Shown: positions 52,947 through 62,679, numbered from the stretch's first letter. The stretch: 64,000 nt of DNA from Rhodobacterales bacterium (GCA_008107755.1 VIRH01000141.1:62001-126000), one strand, 5' to 3'. Numbers and translations: made by a program. Notes: generated by a model from the sequence alone, not told the origin.

Positions 52947-53792
52947 ATGCGCTTTGAAGGCACCGACGACTACATCGCAACCGAAGACCTGCGGATCGCG
53001 GTCAATGCTGCCGTCGCTCTGGAACGCCCCCTCCTCGTCAAGGGAGAGCCCGGCACCGGCAAGACGGTGCTGGCGGAACAGGTCGCCGCTGCCCTCGGCG
53101 CTCCCCTGATTGAATGGCACGTGAAATCCACCACCAAGGCGCAGCAGGGCCTTTACGAGTATGACGCGGTCTCGCGTCTGCGCGACAGCCAGCTCGGCGA
53201 CGAACGGGTCAAGGACATCAACAATTACATCCGAAAGGGCAAACTGTGGGAGGCGTTCGACGCCCCGCAAAAGCCGGTTCTTCTGATCGACGAGATCGAC
53301 AAGGCGGATATCGAGTTTCCGAACGACCTGCTGCTGGAACTCGACCGGATGGAGTTTCATGTCTACGAGACCGGCGAAAGCGTGAAGGCCCGCCAGCGAC
53401 CTGTGGTCATCATCACGTCCAACAACGAGAAAGACCTGCCCGACGCGTTCCTGCGCCGCTGCTTTTTCCATTTCATCAAGTTCCCGGACGCCGAAACGAT
53501 GGCGGAAATTGTCGAGGTGCATTTCCCCGGCATCAAGCAACGGCTCCTCTCCGAGGCGCTCAGGCTGTTCTTCGATGTCCGCGATGTACCGGGCCTGAAG
53601 AAGAAGCCGTCGACGTCCGAGTTGATCGACTGGATCAAGCTGCTCCTCAACGAGGACATCGATCCGGAAACCCTTCGTCAACGCGATGGCGCCAAACTGA
53701 TCCCGCCGCTTCATGGCGCCCTCTTGAAGAACGAGCAGGACGTTCACCTCTTTGAACGCCTCGCCTTCATGGCGCGCCGCGAACGATCCTGA
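52947..53792 (+). CDS. MoxR-family AAA+ ATPase
   Basis: A 281-residue MoxR-type ATPase. Walker A GEPGTGKT at residues 33-40, Walker B VLLIDEIDKAD at 111-121, sensor IITSNNEKDLPDAFLRRC. These proteins act as chaperones together with VWA proteins; the CoxE-like VWA gene at 57632 is the probable partner. The ATG at 52947 matches the usual MRFEGTDDY start of this group; an ATG eight codons earlier (52923) is also open. Confidence 0.9.
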   Translation: MRFEGTDDYIATEDLRIAVNAAVALERPLLVKGEPGTGKTVLAEQVAAALGAPLIEWHVKSTTKAQQGLYEYDAVSRLRDSQLGDERVKDINNYIRKGKLWEAFDAPQKPVLLIDEIDKADIEFPNDLLLELDRMEFHVYETGESVKARQRPVVIITSNNEKDLPDAFLRRCFFHFIKFPDAETMAEIVEVHFPGIKQRLLSEALRLFFDVRDVPGLKKKPSTSELIDWIKLLLNEDIDPETLRQRDGAKLIPPLHGALLKNEQDVHLFERLAFMARRERS

Positions 53793-53820
53793 AACGGGGA
53801 ACCGGAATGCGTCCTTGCAG

Positions 53821-54369
53821 ATGAAGCCCAAACGACTTGCCGTCACGCTCGCAACCGCGCTCATGCTCTGGATGCTGCCGGAGCGATCGATCACGCCCGC
53901 CCTGTCGCAGGTCCCTTCCGAAGAAGAGGCAGGTTGGGAGAACGACATCGACGGGTTGCGCCATTTTTCCGGCCTTCGCTGCCCCGACACCGTCGGGCCG
54001 TTCTACAGGATCAAGGTCATGGAAAGCGAAGGCACAAGCCTCTCGGGCTGCATCTACACGGGCCGGGACGGTTTGACGGCAGTCCTGCGCAATCACCTTC
54101 AGGGAACCGGTCGCCAGGAAGCCTTTACCTTTTCCCGCAATTACAAGCAGGCCGGGTTCGACCCGGTCACGCTGAGCGGAGCCGCCGCCAACGGGGTATC
54201 CTTCCGCACGCGTGACTGGACGCCGACCAGTCTCTGCGAAACCCTGTGGTACTTTGCCGGCGCGAGAGCCGACTTCACCCTGTGGATCGCCTTCACGCTG
54301 CCGACACAGGAAGCAGAAATAGGGCCTGCGCTCGCGGCCTTTACCGAAACGCTTGCGCGCCAGAACTGA
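53821..54369 (+). CDS. Exported protein of unknown function
   Basis: A 182-residue protein with a signal sequence (LAVTLATALMLWMLP, cleavage perhaps at ALS-QV). It contains cysteines near residues 55, 78 and 140 in FSGLRCPDTVGPFYR, LSGCIYTGRDG and TSLCETLWYF. I do not recognise the family. It starts 28 bp after the MoxR gene on the same strand and may belong to the same operon. Confidence 0.6.
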   Translation: MKPKRLAVTLATALMLWMLPERSITPALSQVPSEEEAGWENDIDGLRHFSGLRCPDTVGPFYRIKVMESEGTSLSGCIYTGRDGLTAVLRNHLQGTGRQEAFTFSRNYKQAGFDPVTLSGAAANGVSFRTRDWTPTSLCETLWYFAGARADFTLWIAFTLPTQEAEIGPALAAFTETLARQN

Positions 54370-54410
54370 ACCGGCGATAAGGCTAACCACAGTATTTGCG
54401 GACCGGACCC

Positions 54411-54935
54411 ATGCGTCTTTTGTTGCTGCGACACGCCAAATCGGACTGGAAGGACGAGAGTCTGGCGGATATCGACCGTCCGCTGAACGGCCGGGGCAAG
54501 TCTGCCGCCAAACTCATGGCGAAATATCTCAAGGAAAACTCTCTTCTACCGAACCAGATCCTCTGCTCGACCGCCCAGAGAACGCGCGAGACCCTGGCAC
54601 GGCTGCTGCCGCATCTGCCGCAGGAGGCACAGGTCCATCTTATCTCCGACCTCTATGAGCAAAACGAGGAAGATTACTGCGCCTTGATCCGCAAATATGG
54701 CGGGCGCACGCAGAACCTCATGGTCATCGGCCACAATCCGTCGACGGAGTTGACGGCGCTCAACGTGACCGGAACGGGTGACGCGAAGACGATTGAGGAT
54801 CTCGACGAGAAATTCCCGACCGCGGCGTTGGCCGTCCTGGACTTTGACATTGCCGACTGGTCCGAACTCGACAGCAAGACCGGGCACCTGGAACGGTTCG
54901 TCAAACCTCGCGAGATCAAGGATCAGAAGGACTGA
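54411..54935 (+). CDS. SixA-like histidine phosphatase
   Basis: A 174-residue histidine phosphatase. The catalytic RHAKSDW has His8, and the second histidine is in VIGHNPSTE (His108). CSTAQRTRET provides the second arginine. SixA-type enzymes remove phosphate from phosphohistidine proteins such as Hpt domains or PTS components, so a regulatory role is possible. The ATG at 54411 is preferred because RLLLLRHAK normally opens the protein. Confidence 0.87.
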   Translation: MRLLLLRHAKSDWKDESLADIDRPLNGRGKSAAKLMAKYLKENSLLPNQILCSTAQRTRETLARLLPHLPQEAQVHLISDLYEQNEEDYCALIRKYGGRTQNLMVIGHNPSTELTALNVTGTGDAKTIEDLDEKFPTAALAVLDFDIADWSELDSKTGHLERFVKPREIKDQKD

Positions 54936-55044
54936 CTTTCACAGTCAGGTCCGGCACGCCGCCCGCACGCCCCTTCCCATCCTGCCATTTCCTTTTGTTT
55001 GCACTTGGGCACCACTGCGCCTACATCTCGCGCTGGAGGTGCCT

Positions 55045-56538
55045 GTGAACCCATTGACATCACTTGCGGAAGAAACCCGGCTGACGCTTGCAAACCTTGC
55101 GGATGCGGCAACGGGCCTTGCAGTTCCGAGCCTGCGTCTCGGCGTCACCGGGCTTGCGCGATCGGGCAAGACGGTCTTTCTGACGGCGCTGGTGCACAAT
55201 CTGGTCCACGGAGGCCGCCTGCCGGTCTTCAGCGCAGCGGCCGGACACCGCATGACAGGCGCGCGCCTGCAGCCCCAGCCGGACGACGCCGTTCCACGCT
55301 TCGATTACGAGGCCCATGTCCGCGATCTGGTAAAGACGCGTATCTGGCCGGAATCGACCCGGCAGGTCTCCGAGCTCCGCCTGACGATCGACTACGAAAG
55401 CGCGTCCTATTTCTATCGCAAGCTCGGACCGGGCCGGCTGCATGTCGACCTGATCGACTATCCGGGAGAGTGGCTTCTGGACCTTCCCCTGCTGACGAAG
55501 TCCTATGCGGACTTTTCCGCCGAGGCGATGGCGCGCGCACGCGCAAACCACCGGACGGAGATTGCGGCTCAATTTCTGGCAGCCGCCGAGAAGGTCAAGC
55601 CGGAGGCCGAAGCCGACGAGCAGGTCGCCCGCGAGCTGTCCGAGGAGTTCAAGACCTACCTCGCAGCCTGCAGGGCCGATACGCATGCCCTGTCCATGCT
55701 GCCGCCCGGCCGCTTCCTGATGCCCGGCGACATGGAAGGCTCGCCTGCCCTCACCTTCGCGCCGCTGGATATCCCGGTGGACGCGCCCTCAGCGCGATCG
55801 GGCACCCTTCGCTCGCTGATGGAGCGCCGCTATGAGGCCTACAAGACCCATGTGGTCAGGCCGTTTTTCCGCGATCACTTTGCCCGACTTGACCGTCAGA
55901 TCGTGCTTGTTGATGTGTTGCACGCGCTCAATGCCGGTCCGCATGCGATGGCCGATCTGGAAGTTGCGCTTGCGGAAGTCCTCGCCGCCTTCCGGCCCGG
56001 CAAGAGAAGCTGGCTGTCGTCCATCCTGACCCGCCGGATCGACCGCATCCTCTTCGCCGCCACCAAGGCAGATCACCTGCACCGCAGCGACCACGACCGG
56101 CTGGAGGCGATCCTGAAACGCCTTGTCGCGCGGGCAGAGGAAACAGCCCGCTTCAAGGGGGCGGAGGTCGATGTCATCGCCATGGCGGCCGTCCGGGCAA
56201 CGCGCGAGGCGACCGTGCGCCACCGCGGGCAGGAACTGCCCGCGATCCTCGGCACCCCGCTTCCCGGAGAGCGCCTCAACGGCGACACCTATGATGGTGA
56301 AACGGAAATCGCCATGTTTCCCGGTGACTTGCCGGAAAACGCTGACTCACTTTTTGGAGACGCTGAATCAGTTTCTGAAGAGGTTCGAGCAAGATTTCTG
56401 GCTGCCCAGGCAGACCTCCAGTTTCTCCGCTTCCGTCCGCCGACGCTGGACACCACCGCCGAGGGCCTGACCCTTTCCCTGCCGCATATTCGCCTAGACC
56501 GGGCGCTGGAATTTCTGATCGGAGACCGACTGGCATGA
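55045..56538 (+). CDS. ycjX: YcjX-like P-loop GTPase family protein (DUF463)
   Basis: A 497-residue YcjX/DUF463 protein with a nucleotide-binding P-loop GLARSGKT at residues 36-43 and conserved LHVDLIDYPGEWLLDLPLL and ATKADHLHR. YcjX is a stress-induced, GTPase-like protein of unclear function. I place the start at the GTG at 55045, which has GGAGG five bases upstream; the frame is open 89 codons earlier through the SixA gene. Its stop overlaps the start of the next gene (ATGA). Confidence 0.88.
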   Translation: MNPLTSLAEETRLTLANLADAATGLAVPSLRLGVTGLARSGKTVFLTALVHNLVHGGRLPVFSAAAGHRMTGARLQPQPDDAVPRFDYEAHVRDLVKTRIWPESTRQVSELRLTIDYESASYFYRKLGPGRLHVDLIDYPGEWLLDLPLLTKSYADFSAEAMARARANHRTEIAAQFLAAAEKVKPEAEADEQVARELSEEFKTYLAACRADTHALSMLPPGRFLMPGDMEGSPALTFAPLDIPVDAPSARSGTLRSLMERRYEAYKTHVVRPFFRDHFARLDRQIVLVDVLHALNAGPHAMADLEVALAEVLAAFRPGKRSWLSSILTRRIDRILFAATKADHLHRSDHDRLEAILKRLVARAEETARFKGAEVDVIAMAAVRATREATVRHRGQELPAILGTPLPGERLNGDTYDGETEIAMFPGDLPENADSLFGDAESVSEEVRARFLAAQADLQFLRFRPPTLDTTAEGLTLSLPHIRLDRALEFLIGDRLA

Positions 56539-57587
56539 ACGGCACCCCTCCCCCGTCCGGCCGCAAGCCCACTGCTTTTCGTCTTGATGACAGCAAGGTT
56601 CGGCTTACGGATGACGACAGCCTGCACCCGTCGTTTGACGAGGCGCTGATCACGCAGACGCTGCAGGACGAGGACGAACCCCGCCTCCCGCGCGAAGCCA
56701 GCACGCCGCGACGCCGGTTCAATTTCGGCAAATGGCTGATGATGGGGCTCGGCGGGCTTGTCTCGCTCGGTATCGGCCTGGCGGTCGACAGCCTTATCCG
56801 CGACCTCTTTTCACGCACAGACTGGCTCGGCTGGCTCGGCGTTGCCCTGGCGGCCCTTGCCGCCCTCGGGCTGCTCGGTCTTGTGATCCGCGAGATCGCC
56901 GGCATCATGCGCCTTGGCAAGATCGACCACCTGCGTGATCGGTTGCGCGCAGCGACGGAGGCTGACGATGCGAAAGCGGCGACAGCGTCCCTCAAGGAGC
57001 TTCTCGCCCTTTATGCGGATCGTCCTGAAACTGCCCAGGGGCGCAAGGCCCTTACGGGGCACATGCGCGAGGTGATCGATGGAACGGACCTGGTCAAGCT
57101 GGCCGAGCGCGATCTGCTTGCTCCGCTGGACCTCGAAGCGCGGCGGATCGTCATGAACAGCGCCAAGCGCGTGTCGCTCGTGACGGCGGTCAGCCCGCGG
57201 GCGCTTGTCGATCTGCTTGCCGTGCTTTTCGAGAACCTCAGAACGATCCGCCGACTGTCGACCCTTTACGGCGGCCGCCCCGGCACGCTCGGATTCCTGC
57301 GACTTGCCCGCCAGGTGGTGACCCATCTTGCCGTAACCGGCGGCATGGCTGCAGGCGACAGCCTCGCTTCGCAGGTGCTGGGTCATGGCCTGGCCGCACG
57401 GCTGTCCGCGCGCCTCGGCGAAGGCGTGATCAACGGCCTCCTGACCGCCCGGATCGGCATTGCCGCGATTGCGGTCTGCCGGCCGGCTCCCTTCATTGCC
57501 GGGAACGGCCCGACGGTGACCGAATTCATGGGCGAACTCGTATCTTCTTCCGAAAAAGCCGAGAAAGCCGCCGCCCGCAAGCCCTGA
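56535..57587 (+). CDS. ycjF: YcjF-like membrane protein (TIGR01620/UPF0283)
   Basis: A 350-residue membrane protein of the YcjF family. The N terminus is charged and disordered; two membrane segments are at about residues 68-87 and 94-117 (GLGGLVSLGIGLAVDSLIRDLF; LGVALAALAALGLLGLVI). C-terminal stretches such as TRIGIAAIAVCRPAPF (here TARIGIAAIAVCRPAPF) match the family. It is coupled to ycjX by a four-base overlap. The ycjX-ycjF pairing is widely conserved in proteobacteria. Confidence 0.88.
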   Translation: MNGTPPPSGRKPTAFRLDDSKVRLTDDDSLHPSFDEALITQTLQDEDEPRLPREASTPRRRFNFGKWLMMGLGGLVSLGIGLAVDSLIRDLFSRTDWLGWLGVALAALAALGLLGLVIREIAGIMRLGKIDHLRDRLRAATEADDAKAATASLKELLALYADRPETAQGRKALTGHMREVIDGTDLVKLAERDLLAPLDLEARRIVMNSAKRVSLVTAVSPRALVDLLAVLFENLRTIRRLSTLYGGRPGTLGFLRLARQVVTHLAVTGGMAAGDSLASQVLGHGLAARLSARLGEGVINGLLTARIGIAAIAVCRPAPFIAGNGPTVTEFMGELVSSSEKAEKAAARKP

Positions 57588-57631
57588 GCCTTTCTCTCGA
57601 CAGGGCTGACCGCCGCAGCTACCCTTTGCCC

Positions 57632-58807
57632 ATGTTCATCACCTTCTTCACCGAGCTCAAGTCCGCAGGCATTCCGGTTTCGCTTCGCGAGTACCTGACC
57701 CTGATGGACGCCCTCGACAGGGACCTTGCCGAGAAAAGCGTCGAGGATTTCTATTATCTCGCCCGTCTCGCTCTGGTGAAGGACGAGAGCAATCTCGACA
57801 AGTTCGACCGGGTGTTCGGCCATGTCTTCAAGGGGCTCGAACTGATGAGCGATGTCCCGGCCACCGAGATTCCCGAGGAATGGCTGCGCAAGCTGGCGGA
57901 GCGGCACCTCAGCGAAAAGGAAAAGGCCGAGATCGAGGCGCTCGGCGGTTTCGAGAAACTGATGGAGACGCTGCGCGAGCGGCTGAAGGAGCAGGAAAAG
58001 CGCCATCAGGGCGGCAATAAATGGATAGGTACCGCCGGAACATCGCCTTTCGGCGCCTATGGCTACAATCCCGAGGGCGTGCGCATCGGCCAGCACGAGA
58101 GCCGTCACAGGCGCGCGGTCAAGGTCTGGGACAAGCGCGAGTTCAAGGATCTGGACGACACCCAGCTCCTTGGCAGCCGCAACATTCAGGTCGCCCTGAA
58201 GCGGCTGAGAAACTTCGCGCGCACGGGCGCGGCGGATGAACTCGACCTTGATGGCACCATCCGCTCGACGGCCCACAAGGGCCTGCTCGACATCAGGATG
58301 CGACCGGAACGGCATAATGCGGTCAAGGTTCTGCTGTTCTTCGATATCGGCGGATCGATGGACGATCACATCCGCGTCTGCGAGGAGCTGTTTTCAGCCG
58401 CCCGCTCCGAGTTCAAGGTCATGGAGCATTTCTACTTCCACAACTGTCTTTACGAGTATGTCTGGAAGGAGAACCACAGGCGCCATACCGAACGTATCCC
58501 GACGATGGACGTGCTGCACAAGTATCCGGCAGACTACAAGGTCATCTTCGTTGGCGACGCCTCCATGAGCCCCTACGAGATCGCCTATGCCGGCGGTTCG
58601 GTCGAGCACTGGAACGAAGAACCCGGCGCTGCCTGGATGCAGCGGATCACCAGTCTCTACCGGAGCTCCGTCTGGCTCAATCCCGTGCGGGAGGAACACT
58701 GGCACTACACCCATTCCATCCGCATGCTGAACGAGATCATGGAAGATCGCATGTTCCCCATGACCGTCGAGGGCCTGACGGATGCGATGAAGGAACTGGC
58801 GCGTTAG
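57632..58807 (+). CDS. CoxE-like VWA domain protein
   Basis: A 391-residue cytoplasmic protein with an N-terminal SLREYLTLMDALDRDL segment and a C-terminal von Willebrand A domain. The MIDAS is VLLFFDIGGSMDDH, where DxGxS replaces the usual DxSxS, as in other CoxE-like proteins. Such proteins work with MoxR ATPases; one is encoded 4 kb upstream in the same direction. The ATG at 57632 is two codons inside the longest frame. Confidence 0.88.
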   Translation: MFITFFTELKSAGIPVSLREYLTLMDALDRDLAEKSVEDFYYLARLALVKDESNLDKFDRVFGHVFKGLELMSDVPATEIPEEWLRKLAERHLSEKEKAEIEALGGFEKLMETLRERLKEQEKRHQGGNKWIGTAGTSPFGAYGYNPEGVRIGQHESRHRRAVKVWDKREFKDLDDTQLLGSRNIQVALKRLRNFARTGAADELDLDGTIRSTAHKGLLDIRMRPERHNAVKVLLFFDIGGSMDDHIRVCEELFSAARSEFKVMEHFYFHNCLYEYVWKENHRRHTERIPTMDVLHKYPADYKVIFVGDASMSPYEIAYAGGSVEHWNEEPGAAWMQRITSLYRSSVWLNPVREEHWHYTHSIRMLNEIMEDRMFPMTVEGLTDAMKELAR

Positions 58808-58958
58808 GACCGCGCGTCCTGCGGGAAGCGATCAGTCCCGAAACTCTCCTCAAAAGGCAAATGCGCCGCGCCAGAGCGGCATGACATCGAAGTTTGCAGC
58901 AAGAACGTCGATGTCCGCCCCTCTCCGGCGCACCTTTTCCAATATCCTGTTTCGTTTC

Positions 58959-59387
58959 TCAGCTTCCGCGAAGCACCATGACCGAGCACGGCGCGTGCCG
59001 AACGATATGGGCGGCGTTCGAGCCGATGAAGTAGGTCGAAAGACCCGGCTTGTGCGATGTCATAAGCACCAGGTCACAGCCGGATTTCTGCGCTTCCTCG
59101 ATCACCTCATGATAGACGCTGCCAAGACGCACCTCACAGTCGATCGTGCCAGCCGGAAGATCGAGATCGGCGGCCACCTTTTCGAGGATAGCTGTCGTTT
59201 CGGAGATCTCCCGCTTTTGCCAGCCTTCGGGAAGCTGGCTCGCGACGAAGCTCTGCACTTCCGGACAGACGGCGAGCAGGTGGATTTTCGCCCCATAGTC
59301 GCGCGAAAGGCGCGTGGCCTTGTCCAGTGCCTCGGCAGCAAAGGCCGGTTCGCCTGGATCGATGGGAACGAGGATCTTCTTGAACAT
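58959..59387 (-). CDS. Universal stress protein (UspA family)
   Basis: A 142-residue single-domain Usp. The start MFKKILVPIDPGEPA and the loop TSHKPGLSTYFIGSNAAHIVRHAPCSVMV correspond to the ATP-binding region, although the usual G-x2-G-x9-G(S/T) has Lys-Pro at the first positions. It probably supports stress survival. The 150 bp between it and the VWA gene show nothing notable. Confidence 0.9.
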   Translation of the reverse strand: MFKKILVPIDPGEPAFAAEALDKATRLSRDYGAKIHLLAVCPEVQSFVASQLPEGWQKREISETTAILEKVAADLDLPAGTIDCEVRLGSVYHEVIEEAQKSGCDLVLMTSHKPGLSTYFIGSNAAHIVRHAPCSVMVLRGS

Positions 59388-59456
59388 GAGCGTGTCTCCG
59401 TCGAATGAGTTCGGCGCAACATTCGCGCCGCTCCCATCACCACGCCATGAGCCAGA

Positions 59457-60245
59457 TCAATCCGTTTCGGAGTGAGCGAAGTAGCGTCCCGGAGTGACAC
59501 CGAAGGCTTTGCGGAATGTCGCGACAAAGGCGCTGGGGCCCTCGTAGCCGAGCTTGTCTGAAACATCCGAGACACTTCTGCCGGAGGCGAGCAGCTCCAG
59601 CGCCCTGAACAGCTTCACCTGGCGGCACCAGGTACGGTAGCTGAGGCCGGTCTCTGCCTTGATCCGACGCTCGAACGACCTTGCAGACATCAGGCAGCCG
59701 CCGGCGGCCTCCGCAAGCGAAGGGATATGCGCCGGACAACGGACGACGCCTTCGCAAAGATCTCGCAGCTTCGGCTCCCTCGGCATCGGCAACCTCAGCG
59801 GCGCGGCCGGCAGCATCTTCAGCTGGTCCAGAATGACGGCGGCCAGTCTGAGGCCGGGACCACTTTCGGTCTCCGCCCGCGCATAGGACATGAACTCCAG
59901 GATAAGGGCCCGTAGTAGCGTCGTCATATGAAGAACATGCGGCGTTTGCGGCAGGTCGCGCGCATGCTCGAACTGCACGTAGATGTAGCGCAACTCGGTA
60001 TCGGTCAGGTACCGCGTCTGGTGCCCGACCCGAGGCGGCAGCCAGACGGCACGCTCCGGAGGAACGAAATAGGTTCCCCGCTCGGTATCGACGGCGATCG
60101 ACCCCTTCACGACATGGAAAAGCTGGGCCGCGTCGTGGGCATGCCAAACGTTGTTCATGCCCCGAGCTTCGTTGCGCGCGTAGCCGATGATCGGCGCAGC
60201 GACCGCATGTCTTGGAAATTCCGCAAGTTCCGGATGAATATTCAT
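59457..60245 (-). CDS. AraC-family transcriptional regulator
   Basis: A 262-residue regulator. The N-terminal half is a cupin-type sensor (HAHDAAQLFHVVKGSIAVDT, VPPERAVWLPPRVGHQTRYL). The C-terminal AraC DNA-binding domain has two helix-turn-helix motifs, the second ending VSDKLGYEGPSAFVATFRKAFGVTPGRYF. It is divergent from the MFS gene, which it probably regulates. Confidence 0.92.
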   Translation of the reverse strand: MNIHPELAEFPRHAVAAPIIGYARNEARGMNNVWHAHDAAQLFHVVKGSIAVDTERGTYFVPPERAVWLPPRVGHQTRYLTDTELRYIYVQFEHARDLPQTPHVLHMTTLLRALILEFMSYARAETESGPGLRLAAVILDQLKMLPAAPLRLPMPREPKLRDLCEGVVRCPAHIPSLAEAAGGCLMSARSFERRIKAETGLSYRTWCRQVKLFRALELLASGRSVSDVSDKLGYEGPSAFVATFRKAFGVTPGRYFAHSETD

Positions 60246-60424
60246 GTGACGTCCGCAGCCTCGTCCCTCATGCCACAGGATTGGCTCATTTTTGGCAAGT
60301 CGGCAACATTTACTGTCAAAACGACGCTAACACGCAAGCGCTCATTCAGTTTAGAAATCGTTTCCCCGGTATGGGCTGGGTGCCTTTGCCGCCGGGAGAA
60401 GTGTTTTTCACTGATGGCGACGCA

Positions 60425-61651
60425 ATGACCTATTTCACACAAAGTGCCCCACCCGGCCAGGGCTCCGGCTGGCGCTCCCCGGCAGTTCTTCTGATGATCA
60501 TGGCAGGCGCCATGCAGCTTTCCTTTGCTGCCTGGTGGAACCTGATGAACAATTTCGCGGTGCAGGAGCTGGACTTCACCGGCCGCGAGATCGGCATACA
60601 GCAATCCATCCGTGAAATTCCCGGCTTCCTGAGCTTTCTCGCTGTCTACCTGCTGCTGGTTATGCGCGAGCAGACGCTCGCCTATCTCTCGCTGCTGCTG
60701 CTCGGGCTCGGCGTGGCGGTGACGGGCTATTTCCCGACCCCCGTCGGCTTCTACATCACCACGCTGATCATGTCGGTCGGCTTCCATTATTACGAGACGA
60801 TGGCCCAGTCCCTGTCGCTGCAGTGGCTGCCGAAGGCGACGGCGGCGGCCAGCATGGGCAAGATCCTCTCGGTCGGAGCATTTGCGCAGCTGATCGCCTA
60901 TGGCCTGATCTTCGTTGCGTGGAAGATGTTCGACCTGTCCTTCACCTTCGTCTTCGCGGTCGCAGGCGGCCTCACGATTGTCGTGCTGGGCTTCCTGATC
61001 CTCGCCTATCCGCATTTCCGTGAAGGCGTTCCGCAGCACAAGAAGCTGATCCTGCGCAGGCGCTACTGGCTCTATTACGCATTGACCTTCATGGCGGGCG
61101 CCAGACGCCAGATCTTCACGGTCTTCGCCGGCTTCCTGATGGTTGAGCGTTTCGGCTACGACGTTCACGAGGTCGCCGGGCTGTTCCTTCTGAATGGCGC
61201 CTTCAACATGCTGCTTGCGCCGAAAATCGGCCAGCTCATCGTCCGCTTCGGCGAACGCAAGGCCCTGATGGTGGAGTATGTCGGACTGTTCCTGATCTTC
61301 GCGAGCTACGCCTTCGTCACCAACGAGCATCTGGCGGCCGGGCTCTATGTGATCGACCACGCCTTCTTCGCCATCGCGATCGCGATCAAGACCTATTTCC
61401 AGAAGATTGCAGATCCGGCGGACATCGCACCGACTGCGGGCGTTGCCTTTACCATCAACCATATCGCTGCGGTGTTCATTCCGGTCCTGTTCGGCTTTAT
61501 CTGGCTGGTCTCCCCGGCCGCGGTCTTCATCTCCGGCGCCGCCATGGCCCTCGTCAGCCTGTTCCTGGCGTCAATGATACCCGGCATTCCCGAAGAAGGG
61601 CGTGAAGTCGATTTCTGGTACCGCAAGGGCGCCGCACAGCCGGCCGAGTAA
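60425..61651 (+). CDS. Major facilitator superfamily transporter
   Basis: A 408-residue membrane protein with about twelve hydrophobic segments. The N-terminal AGAMQLSFAAWWNLMNNFAVQEL and the central cytoplasmic loop HFREGVPQHKKLILRRRYWLY fit MFS topology. The substrate is unknown. The start at 60425 puts the first membrane segment about 20 residues in; the frame is open 71 codons upstream but that stretch overlaps the divergent promoter. A bidirectional terminator follows. Confidence 0.85.
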   Translation: MTYFTQSAPPGQGSGWRSPAVLLMIMAGAMQLSFAAWWNLMNNFAVQELDFTGREIGIQQSIREIPGFLSFLAVYLLLVMREQTLAYLSLLLLGLGVAVTGYFPTPVGFYITTLIMSVGFHYYETMAQSLSLQWLPKATAAASMGKILSVGAFAQLIAYGLIFVAWKMFDLSFTFVFAVAGGLTIVVLGFLILAYPHFREGVPQHKKLILRRRYWLYYALTFMAGARRQIFTVFAGFLMVERFGYDVHEVAGLFLLNGAFNMLLAPKIGQLIVRFGERKALMVEYVGLFLIFASYAFVTNEHLAAGLYVIDHAFFAIAIAIKTYFQKIADPADIAPTAGVAFTINHIAAVFIPVLFGFIWLVSPAAVFISGAAMALVSLFLASMIPGIPEEGREVDFWYRKGAAQPAE

Positions 61652-61673
61652 GCGTGCTTTTCCCGAGGCAATA

Positions 61674-61700
61674 AAAAACCCGCCGGTTCAGCGGGTTTTT
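61674..61700. terminator. Bidirectional terminator between MFS and ferredoxin genes
   Basis: AAAAACCCGC (61674-61683) and GCGGGTTTTT (61691-61700) pair with a seven-base loop, giving T tracts on both strands between two convergent genes. Confidence 0.93.
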
Positions 61701-61725
61701 CATGAGTTCTTCTTGTCGCTGATCC

Positions 61726-62046
61726 TCAGGCCTGGCGCTCGGGGATGTGAACGACCAGTCCGTCGAGTTCGCTGGTGACCTTGATCTGGCAGGACAGGCG
61801 CGAGTTCGGCTTCACGTCATAGGCGAAGTCGAGCATGTCCTCTTCCATCGGCTCCGCGGTTCCCGTCTTGTCGGTCCAGGCTTCGTCGACATAAACGTGA
61901 CAGGTTGCGCAGGCGCAGGCCCCGCCGCATTCGGCCTCGATGCCCTGAACCATGTTCTTGATGGCGTTTTCCATCACGGTCGAGCCTTCGTTAGCCTCGA
62001 CTTCGGTCTGGTTCCCGTCGGAGGTGATGTATGTGATCTTAGGCAT
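61726..62046 (-). CDS. [2Fe-2S] ferredoxin, adrenodoxin type
   Basis: A 106-residue ferredoxin. The cluster ligands follow C-x5-C-x2-C with Cys40, Cys46 and Cys49, and the fourth is Cys86 in RLSCQIKV. Cys44 is an extra, non-ligand cysteine. The acidic helix EPMEEDMLDFAYDV and the C-terminal DGLVVHIPER are typical of the adrenodoxin/FdxB group that passes electrons to cytochromes P450 or serves iron-sulphur cluster assembly. Confidence 0.94.
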   Translation of the reverse strand: MPKITYITSDGNQTEVEANEGSTVMENAIKNMVQGIEAECGGACACATCHVYVDEAWTDKTGTAEPMEEDMLDFAYDVKPNSRLSCQIKVTSELDGLVVHIPERQA

Positions 62047-62163
62047 AAGTCGCGTCCAAGCCTTGAATTGCGGGTTTCAGCTGAACCGACATAAAGGTTC
62101 CGCAAAAAAGGTCAAGGACCGCAACCTGTCAACGCGGCAATCGGTCTTGCAGCATGACCGGTC

Positions 62164-62526
62164 TCAGCCTTCCAGCAGGTCCCGGATATAGGCATTGACC
62201 TCCTTGACCGCGACCGCAAGCGCTTCCGTCGGCTCACCGGTGGTCGAGCGCATCATCTCTTCCAGCGTCTCGCACACCTCCGCAACCCGTTCCGCACCGA
62301 TCGCCCGGGCAGAGCCTTTCAGCGTATGGACGAGGTCGAGGCGGACCGTCTGGTCCGTCTCGCTTTCCAGCCGCTCCAGCGTGGTGATGGACTGCGCCCG
62401 GAAGAGATGAAGAACCTGGACTTCCAGGTCCCGGTTGCCAAGCGTGTTGGTCGCCAGCTGGACCAGATCGATCGGGGCTTCGGGACCGGCCCGGCCGGAA
62501 ACGCGTGCCATGGATGAAGGCGCCAT
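62164..62526 (-). CDS. Single-domain histidine phosphotransfer (Hpt) protein
   Basis: A 120-residue protein that is nearly all Hpt domain. The phosphorylated histidine is His67 in LVHTLKGSARAIGAERV. Such proteins carry phosphate between hybrid kinases and response regulators. An internal ATG at 62511 would shorten it by five residues. No kinase lies beside it, so its partner is elsewhere. It is distinct from ChpT, which has a kinase-like fold. The upstream region is rich in TTAA palindromes. Confidence 0.88.
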   Translation of the reverse strand: MAPSSMARVSGRAGPEAPIDLVQLATNTLGNRDLEVQVLHLFRAQSITTLERLESETDQTVRLDLVHTLKGSARAIGAERVAEVCETLEEMMRSTTGEPTEALAVAVKEVNAYIRDLLEG

Positions 62527-62679
62527 GAGGGTGCTCCGAAATACTCGTTACATGCCTGACGGCACCCTGCCGCAAGCTTTTGACTGTTTGGGAGTGTGCG
62601 TGTGAAGTCGCAAATAGGCGGTTAAACCGGTCGCTCAATTGGGACGCGTCGGCCCATGTCCCCAAAAAATTGTTTTTTT

